Of a stretch of DNA of 64,000 bases, positions 36,302 to 44,983 are shown in pieces. Below the pieces are notes generated by a model. The model had not been told where the DNA came from. It searched no databases and worked only from the letters and a program-made list of their open reading frames with translations. The stretch is from Sulfurivermis fontis (GTDB taxonomy: Bacteria > Pseudomonadota > Gammaproteobacteria > Thiohalomonadales > Thiohalomonadaceae): assembly GCF_004001245.1 (NCBI RefSeq), contig NZ_AP018724.1:3154501-3218500 (forward strand), given 5' to 3'. The position numbers and the translations under genes were made by a program. Numbering within the stretch: position 1 is the first letter of the stretch; the number at the start of each line of letters is the position of its first letter.

Positions 36302-38511
36302 AGCGCCTCACCTCCGGGCCGCGGCCGGTAGCGCTGCTGCTGGTGCTGCTGCTGGCCTCGTTTTACCTGCTGAGCGGCGCCATCCAGAACACCGCCCTGT
36401 TCGGCCGCCTCTACTCGCTGCTGCTGGCGGTGAACATCCTGGCCCTGCTGCTGCTCATCGCCCTCATCGGCCGCAACCTGATCCACCTGCTGCAGCAGTA
36501 CCGCGACCACGCCCCCGGCTCGCGCCTCACCCTGCGCCTGGTGGTGATGTTCGTGCTGCTGGCCCTGGCGCCGGTATCGGTGGTGTATTACTTCTCGCTG
36601 CAGTTCCTCCACCGCGGCATCGACAGCTGGTTCGACCTGCGGGTGGAAAAGTCTCTCCAGGATGCCCTGGAGCTGGGCCGCGCCTCCCTCGACGGCCGCC
36701 TGCGCGAGCTGTTGCGCCAGACCCGCCTCGCCGCCGCCGAACTGGTCCCGGTACCGGACAGCGCGGCGGCCCTCAAGCTCAATGAGTTGCGCCAGCACAG
36801 CGAGGCGGCAGAGATGACCCTGCTCACCCTGCGCGGCCGTGTCATCGCCAGCGCCAGCATGGACCCCACCGCCATCATCCCGGCGATGCCCAGCGAAGCG
36901 GTATTGCAGCAACTACGTCAGGGTCTGGACTATGCCCGCCTGGAGCCGCTGGGCACGGCAGGCATGCACGTGCGCGTCGCCGTCACCCTGCCGTCCCTTG
37001 ACCCCGCTGCCGAGGCGCGTGTGCTGCACGCCCTGTTTCCGGTGGCGGAGCGCCTCAGCCTCCTCGCCGACAGCGTGCAGGAGACCTATTCCCAGTACAC
37101 CGAACTGGCCTTCCTGCGCCAGCCGCTGAAATACAGCTTCACCCTCACCCTGTCGCTGATCCTGCTGCTGTCCCTGCTCACCGCCGTCTGGGCGGCGTTC
37201 TTCTCGGCGCGCCGCCTGGTGGCGCCGATCCGCGACCTGGCCGAGGGCACCCGCGCCGTGGCCGCCGGCGACTACGACAAGCGCCTGCCCCTGCCGGGGC
37301 GCGACGAACTGGGCTTCCTGGTGCGCTCCTTCAACGAGATGACCTACAAGATCGCCCAGAGCCAGCAGGCGGCGCGCCTCAGCCAGCGCCAGGCCGAGGA
37401 ACAGCGCACCTATCTGGAGGCCGTGCTCGGACGCCTGTCTTCCGGCGTGCTGACGCTGGACAGCGACGGCGTCCTGCACACCGCCAATGCGGCCGCCGGC
37501 CAGATCCTCGGCGTCGAACTGCACGACGCCCTGGGCCGCCCCCTGCAAGACCTGCCCGGACGCCATCCGGCCCTGGACCAGTTCATCGAGGCACTGCTGC
37601 CGCACCTGGTGCCGGCTGAACCGGAGTGGCGCGCGGAACTGGTGTTATTCGGCCCCAAGGGCCGCCAGGTGCTGATGTGCCGCGGCGCCCTGTTGCCCGG
37701 CATCGACGGTGCCAATGACAGCGAACAGTCGGGCGGCGGCCACGTCATCGTGTTCGACGACATCACCGCCCTGATCCAGGCCCAGCGCGACGCCGCCTGG
37801 GGCGAGGTGGCGCGGCGCCTGGCCCACGAGATCAAGAACCCGCTCACGCCGATCCAGCTCTCCGCCGAACGCCTGCGCCACAAATACCTCGCCACCATGC
37901 CGGGGGCCGACGCCGAGGTGCTGGACCGCGCCACCCACACCATCGTGCAACAGGTGGAGGCCATGAAGGAGATGGTGAAGGCCTTTTCCGACTATGCCCG
38001 CCCACCGCAGATCCGGCTGGAGATGGTGGGCATGAACCGCATCGTCAACGAAGTGGTGGAACTGTACCGGACCGAGCAGCGGCCCATCGGCTTCGACCTG
38101 CAACTGGATCCGCGTACGCCGACCATCGAGGCCGATGCCGGCCGCCTGCGCCAGGTGTTGCACAACCTGATCAAGAACGCGCTGGAGGCCTGCGGCCCGG
38201 CCGGCGCCCATATCCGCATCACCACCCGCTGCGCCCAGGAAACCGGCTGCCGCTACGTGGAGCTGTCGGTATGCGACGACGGCCCCGGCATTCCCGAGGA
38301 GATGCTGGCCAACCTGTTCGAGCCCTACGTCACCAGCAAGCCCAAGGGCACCGGCCTGGGGCTCGCCATCGTCAAGAAGATCGTGGAAGAACACGGCGGC
38401 ATGATATGGGTGGAAAACATGCCGGAAGGCGGGGCGTGCATTATGATTCGCTTGCCGGTTAAAAAAGCGGAACAGAGGCGCGAGGCGCAAGATACGAGAT
38501 GCGAGGAATAG
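36283..38511 (+). CDS. ntrY: NtrY-like sensor histidine kinase
   Basis: 742 aa from ATG 36283. Hydrophobic helices lie near 18-37, 42-62, 84-108 and about 285-310, bracketing an extracytoplasmic sensing part. HAMP (RRLVAPIRDLAEGTRAVAAG), PAS (about 380-490) and HisKA follow, with phospho-His in RRLAHEIKNPLTPIQLS. The HATPase domain has HNLIKNALEA, DDGPGIPEE and GTGLGLAIVKKI. It should phosphorylate the adjacent NtrX. The last residues, rich in Arg, Glu and Gln, are encoded by an extragenic-type repeat (see 38478), so the tail is probably not functional. Confidence 0.9.
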   Translation: MLLDTLKRLTSGPRPVALLLVLLLASFYLLSGAIQNTALFGRLYSLLLAVNILALLLLIALIGRNLIHLLQQYRDHAPGSRLTLRLVVMFVLLALAPVSVVYYFSLQFLHRGIDSWFDLRVEKSLQDALELGRASLDGRLRELLRQTRLAAAELVPVPDSAAALKLNELRQHSEAAEMTLLTLRGRVIASASMDPTAIIPAMPSEAVLQQLRQGLDYARLEPLGTAGMHVRVAVTLPSLDPAAEARVLHALFPVAERLSLLADSVQETYSQYTELAFLRQPLKYSFTLTLSLILLLSLLTAVWAAFFSARRLVAPIRDLAEGTRAVAAGDYDKRLPLPGRDELGFLVRSFNEMTYKIAQSQQAARLSQRQAEEQRTYLEAVLGRLSSGVLTLDSDGVLHTANAAAGQILGVELHDALGRPLQDLPGRHPALDQFIEALLPHLVPAEPEWRAELVLFGPKGRQVLMCRGALLPGIDGANDSEQSGGGHVIVFDDITALIQAQRDAAWGEVARRLAHEIKNPLTPIQLSAERLRHKYLATMPGADAEVLDRATHTIVQQVEAMKEMVKAFSDYARPPQIRLEMVGMNRIVNEVVELYRTEQRPIGFDLQLDPRTPTIEADAGRLRQVLHNLIKNALEACGPAGAHIRITTRCAQETGCRYVELSVCDDGPGIPEEMLANLFEPYVTSKPKGTGLGLAIVKKIVEEHGGMIWVENMPEGGACIMIRLPVKKAEQRREAQDTRCEE

Positions 38512-38573
38512 TGTGCGCGGCGCGCACGCCAGATTTTCGTACCTCGTGTCCCGTTCCTCGTACCTCATCTCCG
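38478..38573. repeat. GATACGAG-word inverted repeat overlapping the end of ntrY
   Basis: GATACGAGATGCGAGG (38491-38506) on the left and the complementary CGTTCCTCGTACCTCATCT (about 38551-38570) on the right, around the GC palindrome GTGCGCGGCGCGCAC. The ntrY stop TAG (38509-38511) lies inside the left arm. Same word family as the repeat at 6941. Confidence 0.6.
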
Positions 38574-38601
38574 ACCGCAACGCTGACGAGGACCTTGAAC
38601 C

Positions 38602-39963
38602 ATGGCGCACGGCTACATCCTGGTGGTGGACGACGAACCGGACATCCGGTCGCTGCTGCAGGACATCCTGCGCGACGAGGGCTACGAGGTGGATACCGCG
38701 GAAAATGCCGCCGCCGCGCGCAAGGCGCGCAAGGCGCACCGTCCCGACCTGGTGCTGCTCGATATCTGGATGCCGGACACCGACGGCATCAGCCTGCTCA
38801 AGGAGTGGAGCGAGGAAGGCCCGCTCACCACGCCGGTGATCATGATGTCCGGCCATGGCACCGTGGAGACCGCCGTGGAGGCCACCCGCCTCGGCGCCTA
38901 CGACTTCATCGAAAAGCCGCTGTCCCTGGCCAAGCTGCTGGTGACGGTGGAGCGGGCGCTGGAGGCCTACAACCTGCAGCGCGAGAATGTCGGCCTCAAG
39001 CGCCTGGCCCAGCCGGTGGGCGAGCCGGTGGGGCGCAGCGCCGCCATGCAACAGTTGCGCGAGCAGGTGCGCCGTGTCGCCCAGCACGGCACCACCGTGC
39101 TGATCAGCGGTGAACCCGGCGCCGGCAAGGGCGTGATGGCGCGCTACCTCCACGCTTGCAGTGCACGCCGCGACGGTCCCTTCATCAGCGTCGGCGTCGC
39201 CTCCCTGCTGGGCGACAACGCCACCGTGGAACTGTTCGGCAGCGAGGAGGGCGACAAGGTGCACTACGGCCTGCTGGAGCAGGCCAACGGCGGCACCCTG
39301 TTCCTCGACGACATCGCCGACATGGACAGCGCCACCCAGGCGCGCCTGCTCGGCGCGCTGGAGACGCGCAGCTACCATCGCGTCGGCGGCACCGATCCGG
39401 TCAAGGTGGACATACGCGTCATCGCCGCCACCCACTACGATCTCGGCCAGCGTGTGCGTGACGGCCTGTTCCGCAACGACCTCTACTACCATCTCAACGT
39501 CGTGCCGCTCACGGTGCCGCCGCTGCGCGAGCACAGCGAGGATGTCAGCGACCTCATCGCCTTTTACGTCGATTACTTCGTCAGCCAGGAAAAGTTGCCC
39601 TACCGCAGCTTTTCCGTAGCGGCGCAGAACCGCCTGCGCAACCACCCCTGGCCCGGCAATGTGCGCGAGCTGCGCAACCTGGTGCAGCGCCTGCTCATCG
39701 TCGGCGGCAGCGGCGATGTCGATGCCGCCGAGGTGGAGGCCGCCCTGGGCACGCTCAGCGTGACCAGCGCCACGGCGGCCACCCCGGACATCGACCTGCC
39801 GCTGCGCGAGGCGCGGGAAAACTTCGAGCGCCGCTACTTCCTCGAGCTGCTCGCCCGCCACGACGGCAACATCAACCAGGTGGCCCAGCATTCCGGCATC
39901 GAGCGCACCCATCTGTATCGCAAGTTGAAGTCGCTGGGGATCGATGCGAAGAGCAGGGGCTGA
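38602..39963 (+). CDS. ntrX: NtrX-like response regulator with AAA+ domain lacking GAFTGA
   Basis: 453 aa. The receiver domain (VVDDEPDIR, phospho-Asp in VLLDIWMPDTDG, Lys in FIEKPLS) is followed by an AAA+ domain with Walker A GEPGAGKG and Walker B GGTLFLDDIAD. A C-terminal Fis-type HTH (NINQVAQHSGIERTHLYRKL) completes it. The sigma-54-contacting GAFTGA loop expected after ELFG is absent; the sequence there runs ELFGSEEGDKVHYGLLE, with about ten residues missing. It is therefore unlikely to activate sigma-54 promoters and may regulate sigma-70 promoters. Partner of the upstream NtrY. Confidence 0.9.
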   Translation: MAHGYILVVDDEPDIRSLLQDILRDEGYEVDTAENAAAARKARKAHRPDLVLLDIWMPDTDGISLLKEWSEEGPLTTPVIMMSGHGTVETAVEATRLGAYDFIEKPLSLAKLLVTVERALEAYNLQRENVGLKRLAQPVGEPVGRSAAMQQLREQVRRVAQHGTTVLISGEPGAGKGVMARYLHACSARRDGPFISVGVASLLGDNATVELFGSEEGDKVHYGLLEQANGGTLFLDDIADMDSATQARLLGALETRSYHRVGGTDPVKVDIRVIAATHYDLGQRVRDGLFRNDLYYHLNVVPLTVPPLREHSEDVSDLIAFYVDYFVSQEKLPYRSFSVAAQNRLRNHPWPGNVRELRNLVQRLLIVGGSGDVDAAEVEAALGTLSVTSATAATPDIDLPLREARENFERRYFLELLARHDGNINQVAQHSGIERTHLYRKLKSLGIDAKSRG

Positions 39964-39969
39964 AAGAGA

Positions 39970-40093
39970 GATACGAGTGCCAAGTGACAAGGTACAAGTG
40001 GAGGAATGCGCAACGCGCACAAACGTTTTGATTCAACACAGCGCGAGCGCAGCGGGCCCAATCGCTTGTATTTTGTCACTTGTAACTTGTATC
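39970..40093. repeat. AAGTGACAAG-word inverted repeat between ntrX and trkA
   Basis: The left arm has GATACGAGTGCCAAGTGACA and GGTACAAGTGG (39970-40001). The right arm has the complementary TTGTCACTTGTAACTTGTAT (within 40065-40093). GC-rich spacer text lies between. The same words recur at 60657-60736 between glmS and glmU. No gene is evident in this gap. Confidence 0.65.
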
Positions 40094-40146
40094 TGCTTTT
40101 TTTCCTCACGTACAATTCGCGCCCAACGCACAGCGGAATCGCGGCC

Positions 40147-41520
40147 ATGAAGATCATCATCCTCGGCGCCGGCCAGGTGGGTTCCTCCCTCGCCAACAAT
40201 CTCGCCAGCGAAGCCAACGACATCACCGTCGTCGATACCGAGCCGCAGCGCCTGCAGGCCTTGCAGGACCGCCTCGACCTGCGCACGGTGACCGGCCAGG
40301 CCTCGCATCCCGAAGTATTGCAGCGCGCCGGCGCGGAAGATGCCGACATGCTGATCGCCGTCACCAACTCCGACGAGACCAACATGGTGGCGTGCCAGGT
40401 GGCCTACTCACTGTTCCGCACGCCCACCAAGATCGCCCGCGTGCGCGCCCTCGAATACCTGGTGCACCCGCAGCTGTTCAATCCCGAGTCGATCCCCATC
40501 GACGTGCTGATCAGCCCGGAACAGCTGGTCACCGACTATATCCACCGCCTGATCGAATATCCCGGTGCGCTGCAGGTGCTCAACTTTGCCGAGGGCAAGG
40601 TGCAGCTGGTCGCGGTGAAGGCCTATTACGGCGGCCCGCTGGTGGGCCACGAATTGCAGACCCTGCGCCAGCACATGCCCGGCGTCGATACCCGCGTCGC
40701 CGCCATCTACCGCCGCGGTCGTCCAATCATTCCGGAAGGCACCACCGTCATCGAGGCCGACGACGAGGTGTTCTTCATCGCCGCGAAGAAGGACATCCGC
40801 GCCGTGATGAGCGAGCTGCGCCGCCTGGAAAAGCCGGCGCGTCACGTCATCATCGCCGGCGGCGGCAACATCGGCAAACGTCTGGCCGCGGCGCTGGAGA
40901 ACGACTACCAGGTCAAGCTCATCGATCACAATCCGGCGCGCGCCCGTGCCGTGTCGGAAGAGCTGTCGCGCACCATCGTGCTGCAGGGCGATGCCGCCGA
41001 TGCCGAGCTGCTGCTGGCGGAAAACATCGAGGAAACCGACGTGTTCTGCGCCCTCACCAACGACGACGAGGCCAACATCCTGTCGTCGATGCTGGCCAAG
41101 CGCCTCGGCGCGCGCAAGGTGATGACGCTGATCAACCGCGCCGCCTACGTCGACCTGGTGGAGAGCGGCGAGATCGATGTGGCCATCTCGCCGCAGCAGG
41201 CCACCATCGGCTCGCTGCTCACCCACGTGCGCCGCGGCGACGTGGCGGCGGTGCATTCACTGCGGCGCGGTGCCGCCGAGGCCATCGAGGCGGTGGCGCA
41301 TGGCGACAAGCTGTCGTCCAAGGTCGTCGGCCGTGCCATCGAGGACATCAAGCTGCCGCACGGCACCACCATCGGTGCCATCGTGCGCGGCAGCGACGTG
41401 CTCATCGCCCATCACGACACGGTGATCGAGGCGGAGGACCACGTGATCCTGTTCGTGGTGGACAAGAAACGCATCCCGGAAGTGGAACGCCTGTTCCAGG
41501 TCGGCATCACCTTCCTGTAG
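40147..41520 (+). CDS. trkA: Trk potassium uptake regulatory subunit TrkA
   Basis: 457 aa from ATG 40147. Two RCK modules are present, each with a Rossmann NAD-binding motif ([14 protein letters not shown] at 2; [14 protein letters not shown] near 236) and a following TrkA-C domain. It is the peripheral nucleotide-binding subunit that gates the TrkH channel. trkH follows after 9 bases. Position downstream of ntrYX and rsmB is the common beta/gamma arrangement. Confidence 0.96.
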   Translation: MKIIILGAGQVGSSLANNLASEANDITVVDTEPQRLQALQDRLDLRTVTGQASHPEVLQRAGAEDADMLIAVTNSDETNMVACQVAYSLFRTPTKIARVRALEYLVHPQLFNPESIPIDVLISPEQLVTDYIHRLIEYPGALQVLNFAEGKVQLVAVKAYYGGPLVGHELQTLRQHMPGVDTRVAAIYRRGRPIIPEGTTVIEADDEVFFIAAKKDIRAVMSELRRLEKPARHVIIAGGGNIGKRLAAALENDYQVKLIDHNPARARAVSEELSRTIVLQGDAADAELLLAENIEETDVFCALTNDDEANILSSMLAKRLGARKVMTLINRAAYVDLVESGEIDVAISPQQATIGSLLTHVRRGDVAAVHSLRRGAAEAIEAVAHGDKLSSKVVGRAIEDIKLPHGTTIGAIVRGSDVLIAHHDTVIEAEDHVILFVVDKKRIPEVERLFQVGITFL

Positions 41521-41529
41521 ACCGTCGCC

Positions 41530-42975
41530 ATGCGCCTGCCGCTCATCGCCCGCCTGCTCGGCATCTTCCTGGTCATCTTCGCGGCGACACTGTTTCCCCC
41601 CGCCGCCATCGCCTGGTATACCAACGACGGCCAGCTGGACAACTTCCTGCTCAGCCAGGGCCTGCTGGTGCTGCTCGGCCTGGTATTCTGGCTGCCGGGC
41701 CGCGGCCATACCGGCAACCTGCGCACGCGCGAGGCCTTCGTGGTGGTGACGCTGTTCTGGAGCGTGATCGGCCTCACCGCCGCGCTGCCCCTGGTGCTGG
41801 GCCTCGACATCTCCATCACCGACGCCGCCTTCGAGGCGGTCTCCGGATTCACCACCACCGGCGCCACCGTGCTGTCCGGCCTGGACAGCATGCCGCCGTC
41901 GATCCTGATGTACCGCCAGCAGCTGCAATGGCTGGGCGGCGCCGGCGTGATCGTGCTGGCCATCGCCATCCTGCCCATGCTCGGCGTCGGTGGCATGCAG
42001 CTGTTCCGCGCCGAGACCGCCGGCCCGATGAAGGACGAAAAGATCACCCCGCGCATCACGCAGACGGCACGCGCGCTGTGGGGCATCTATGTCGGCTTCA
42101 CCATCGCCTGCGCCCTGGCCTACTGGGCCGCCGGCATGTCGGCCTTCGACGCCGTCGCCCACAGTTTCAGCACGGTGTCCACCGCCGGCTTCTCCACCTA
42201 CGATGCCAGTCTCGCCTACTTCGACAGCGTGGCCATCGAAACCATCGCCATCGTCTTCATGCTGCTCGGCGGCATCAGCTTCAATGTGCACTTCATCGTC
42301 CTGCGCATGCGCAGCCCCAAGGTCTACTGGCACGACACCCAGACCGCCGTGTTTCTCGCCATCGTCGCGGCGTTGATCCTGATCATCACCGCCACTCTGT
42401 ATCTCACCGGCCAATACAGCGATGTCGGCAGCGCATTGCGCCACGCCGCCTTCCAGGTCGCCTCGGTGATCACCACCTCCGGCTTCAGCACCGATGATTT
42501 TTCCATCTGGCCGCTGTTCCTGCCGGTGCTGCTGATCTTCACCAGCTTCCTTGGCGGCTGCGCCGGCTCCACCGCCGGCGGCATGAAGGTGATCCGCTTC
42601 ATCATCCTCGCCAAGGAAGGCTCGCGCGAGCTGTGGCGGCTGCTGCACCCCAGCATCATCCGCCCCATCAAGCTGGGCGGTCGCGCCCTGCCCGAGCGCG
42701 TCATCGATGCGGTGTGGGGCTTCTTCGCCCTCTATATCGCGGTGTTCGCCTTCCTCATGCTGCTGGTGATGGCCACCGGCGTGGACCAGGTCACCGCCTT
42801 CGGCGCCGTCGCCTCCGCCCTCAACAACCTCGGCCCCGGCCTGGGCGAGGTCGGCATGAGCTTTGCGCCGCTCAATGACGCCGCCACCTGGATCTGCACC
42901 TTCGCCATGCTGCTCGGCCGCCTGGAGATCTTCACCATCCTGGCGCTGCTGTCGCCCATGTTCTGGCGCAAGTAA
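41530..42975 (+). CDS. trkH: Trk potassium uptake membrane subunit TrkH
   Basis: 481 aa with about ten transmembrane segments and four pore-loop repeats. Selectivity-filter-like segments include SGFTTTGATVL, STVSTAGFSTYD, TTSGFSTDDF and ASALNNLGPGLGEVG. It forms the K+ conducting pore regulated by TrkA. It directly follows trkA. The intramembrane gating region near GCAGSTAGGMKVIR is conserved. Confidence 0.96.
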   Translation: MRLPLIARLLGIFLVIFAATLFPPAAIAWYTNDGQLDNFLLSQGLLVLLGLVFWLPGRGHTGNLRTREAFVVVTLFWSVIGLTAALPLVLGLDISITDAAFEAVSGFTTTGATVLSGLDSMPPSILMYRQQLQWLGGAGVIVLAIAILPMLGVGGMQLFRAETAGPMKDEKITPRITQTARALWGIYVGFTIACALAYWAAGMSAFDAVAHSFSTVSTAGFSTYDASLAYFDSVAIETIAIVFMLLGGISFNVHFIVLRMRSPKVYWHDTQTAVFLAIVAALILIITATLYLTGQYSDVGSALRHAAFQVASVITTSGFSTDDFSIWPLFLPVLLIFTSFLGGCAGSTAGGMKVIRFIILAKEGSRELWRLLHPSIIRPIKLGGRALPERVIDAVWGFFALYIAVFAFLMLLVMATGVDQVTAFGAVASALNNLGPGLGEVGMSFAPLNDAATWICTFAMLLGRLEIFTILALLSPMFWRK

Positions 42976-42976
42976 G

Positions 42977-43552
42977 GTGTCCGACGCCGCCAAGTGGGAC
43001 ACACGCTACCGCGACGCCAGCGTCGGCGACGGCGAGCCGGTGCAGGTACTGCGCGACTATGCCCACCTGCTGCCGGGCCACGGCCGCGCGCTGGACCTCG
43101 CCTGTGGCCTTGGCGCCAACGCCCTGCTGCTCGCCGCCCGGGGCCTCGACACCCTCGCCTGGGACCTCTCCGCCGTGGCGGTGGACAAACTCAACGCCTA
43201 CGCCCGCGCGCACGACCTGCCGCTCCATGCCGAGGTGCGCGACCTGACGCAACACGGCCTGCCGGAACACCACTTCGACGTCATCGCCGTGAGCCGCTAC
43301 CTGGAGCGCCGCCTGTGCCCGGCCATCCAGGCCGCGCTCAAACCCGGCGGTCTGCTCTACTACCAGACCTGGACCCGCACGCAGGTCGGTGAACACGGCC
43401 CGGGCAATCCCGCCTTCCGCCTGGCGCGCAACGAACTGCTGCACCTGTTCAGCGCGCTGGATGTCATCGCCTACCGCGAGGAGGACACCGTGGGCGACAC
43501 CGCGCGCGGCCTGCGCGACGAGGCCTATCTGGTGGCGCAGCGACCCGCCTGA
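42977..43552 (+). CDS. SAM-dependent methyltransferase (class I, TehB-like)
   Basis: 191 aa from a GTG at 42977, one base after the trkH stop; no ATG exists before the conserved KWDTRYRD start. SAM-binding motif I is ALDLACGLGANALLLAARG, and DLSAVAVDKLN provides the acidic residue after strand 2. FDVIAVSRYLERRLCPAI and GGLLYYQTW follow the usual fold. It resembles TehB/thiopurine-type small-molecule methyltransferases; the substrate is unknown. Tightly linked to trkH and followed by a TPR protein. Confidence 0.8.
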   Translation: MSDAAKWDTRYRDASVGDGEPVQVLRDYAHLLPGHGRALDLACGLGANALLLAARGLDTLAWDLSAVAVDKLNAYARAHDLPLHAEVRDLTQHGLPEHHFDVIAVSRYLERRLCPAIQAALKPGGLLYYQTWTRTQVGEHGPGNPAFRLARNELLHLFSALDVIAYREEDTVGDTARGLRDEAYLVAQRPA

Positions 43553-43589
43553 CCTTGCCCGGCCCGCGCCGCGGCCCCATGTCCTGTCC

Positions 43590-43910
43590 ATGGACCCCAC
43601 CGCACTGGAAAGACTGCTCGCCGCCGGCCAGGACAACCTGATGCTGCGCTTCGGTCTGGGCAGTGCCTGGCTGAAGCAGGGCGATCCCGCGCGCGCCATC
43701 GACCATCTGCGCGCCGCCCTGCGCCACGACCCGGCGCACTCCGCCAGCCACAAGCTGCTCGGCAGGGCCCTGGCCGCCGCCGGCCGCAACGCTGAGGCCG
43801 TTGCCGCCTACGAGGCGGGCATACGCATTGCGGAGGAAAAGGGGGACATCCAGGCGGCGAAGGAGATGCAGGTGTTTCTCAAACGGCTGCGGAAGACGGA
43901 TGCCGGATAG
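43590..43910 (+). CDS. Small tetratricopeptide repeat protein
   Basis: 106 aa from ATG 43590. Two or so TPR units can be seen: LRFGLGSAWLKQGDPARAIDHLRAALRHDP and SASHKLLGRALAAAGRNAEAVAAYEAGI. These are followed by a short helical tail ending KEMQVFLKRLRK. No signal peptide is present, so it is probably a cytoplasmic protein-protein adaptor; similar small TPR proteins occur beside trkH-methyltransferase genes. Its stop abuts the stop of the convergent small gene. Confidence 0.75.
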   Translation: MDPTALERLLAAGQDNLMLRFGLGSAWLKQGDPARAIDHLRAALRHDPAHSASHKLLGRALAAAGRNAEAVAAYEAGIRIAEEKGDIQAAKEMQVFLKRLRKTDAG

Positions 43911-44123
43911 TCAGGCACCGGAGTGCAGGAGCTGCAGCCCGGCCGCCGTCAGGCGATAGTGACAGCGCCAGGCCAGACCCGGCAGCGGCACCAGCACATG
44001 ACGCTCCAGCAGTCCATGCGCCACGAGCACCTCCAGCACCGCGCTGCTGCACGCCTCGCCCGCGCTGTCGGGATGCAGCGCCAGATACTCCAGGCAGGTT
44101 CGTTCACTCTCGCTCAGCCGCAT
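43911..44123 (-). CDS. Small hypothetical protein, possibly winged-helix
   Basis: 70 aa. The pattern LSESERTCLEYLALHPDS...VLEVLVAHGLLERH...WRCHYRLTAAGLQLL looks like a minimal winged helix: a helix, a recognition helix, and a beta wing ending YRLTAAG. No close family is recognised. It is convergent with the TPR gene, sharing the boundary, and has its own upstream gap of 54 bases to the metallopeptidase stop side. Coding is supported by an intact frame with typical composition only. Confidence 0.5.
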   Translation of the reverse strand: MRLSESERTCLEYLALHPDSAGEACSSAVLEVLVAHGLLERHVLVPLPGLAWRCHYRLTAAGLQLLHSGA

Positions 44124-44177
44124 CGTTGTCCACCGCGCTCCGGTCCCTCACTGTAGCGCAAAACCGGGCGCGCTGTT

Positions 44178-44858
44178 TCAGCGCCGCAGGATGGCCCACC
44201 AGCGCGCCAGGTTGAGCACGCTGAACAGCGAGGCGGCAACGTAGGTGAAGGCGCAGGCGGTGAGGATCTGCCGCGCCGGACGCAGGTCGCCGGGCGGCAG
44301 ATAGCCGCTGCCCAGCAGCGGCAGGGCGCGGCGATAACTGGCGTCCAGTTCCACCGGCAGGGTCACCAGATGCACCAGGATGGCGCCGCCGAAACTGGCG
44401 AGGCCGGCGAGGAACATCACCAGCCCGGCGGAGGGCGCCCGCGTCAGCAGGGTCAGCACCGGCAGCGCCAGCATCAAGGCCGCGCCGGCCTTCTCCGCCC
44501 CCTGGGCCACGCGCACCAGGCGCGTGCGCCAGGCCAGCGGCGCATAACCGCTGTGATCCTGCAGCGCATGGCCCACCTCATGGGCCGCCACCGTCACGGC
44601 GGTGAGCGAGCGGCCATTGAAATGTTCCGGCGCGAGGCGCACCGCCTTCGCCTGCGGGTCGTAGTGGTCGCCCTGTTCCGTCGTCTCCACCACCACCTGC
44701 TTCAGGCCGTGACGATCGAGCAGATGACGCGCCAGTTCGCCGCCGCTGCCCGGATAGTCGCGGCGCTCGCCGCTGTAGCGGCGCAGCACCGCCCTGGCCC
44801 ACAGTGCCGGAGCCAGGGTAAGAAACAGAATCAGCAAACCGATGATGGCGAACAGCAT
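44178..44858 (-). CDS. Membrane zinc metallopeptidase (YugP family)
   Basis: 226 aa. An N-terminal transmembrane helix (LFAIIGLLILFLTLAPALWA) is followed by a peptidase domain with the zinc motif HEVGH in TVAAHEVGHALQDHSGYAPL. More helices follow near GAALMLALPVLTLL and LVMFLAGLASFGGAILVHL. DUF2268/YugP-type neutral zinc peptidases are widespread; the substrate is unknown. Transcribed away from the divergent TraB-family gene. Confidence 0.85.
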   Translation of the reverse strand: MLFAIIGLLILFLTLAPALWARAVLRRYSGERRDYPGSGGELARHLLDRHGLKQVVVETTEQGDHYDPQAKAVRLAPEHFNGRSLTAVTVAAHEVGHALQDHSGYAPLAWRTRLVRVAQGAEKAGAALMLALPVLTLLTRAPSAGLVMFLAGLASFGGAILVHLVTLPVELDASYRRALPLLGSGYLPPGDLRPARQILTACAFTYVAASLFSVLNLARWWAILRR

Positions 44859-44983
44859 GACGTGGCTTCAGTGGCAGGACTCACCGCAAGGATGCGTGCG
44901 GCCCCTGTGGTTTTCAATCTCGAATTTTGAATCTTGCACCCCTTGCGGGGATAATCGCGCCTCCACCCCAAGCCATCATCTCC

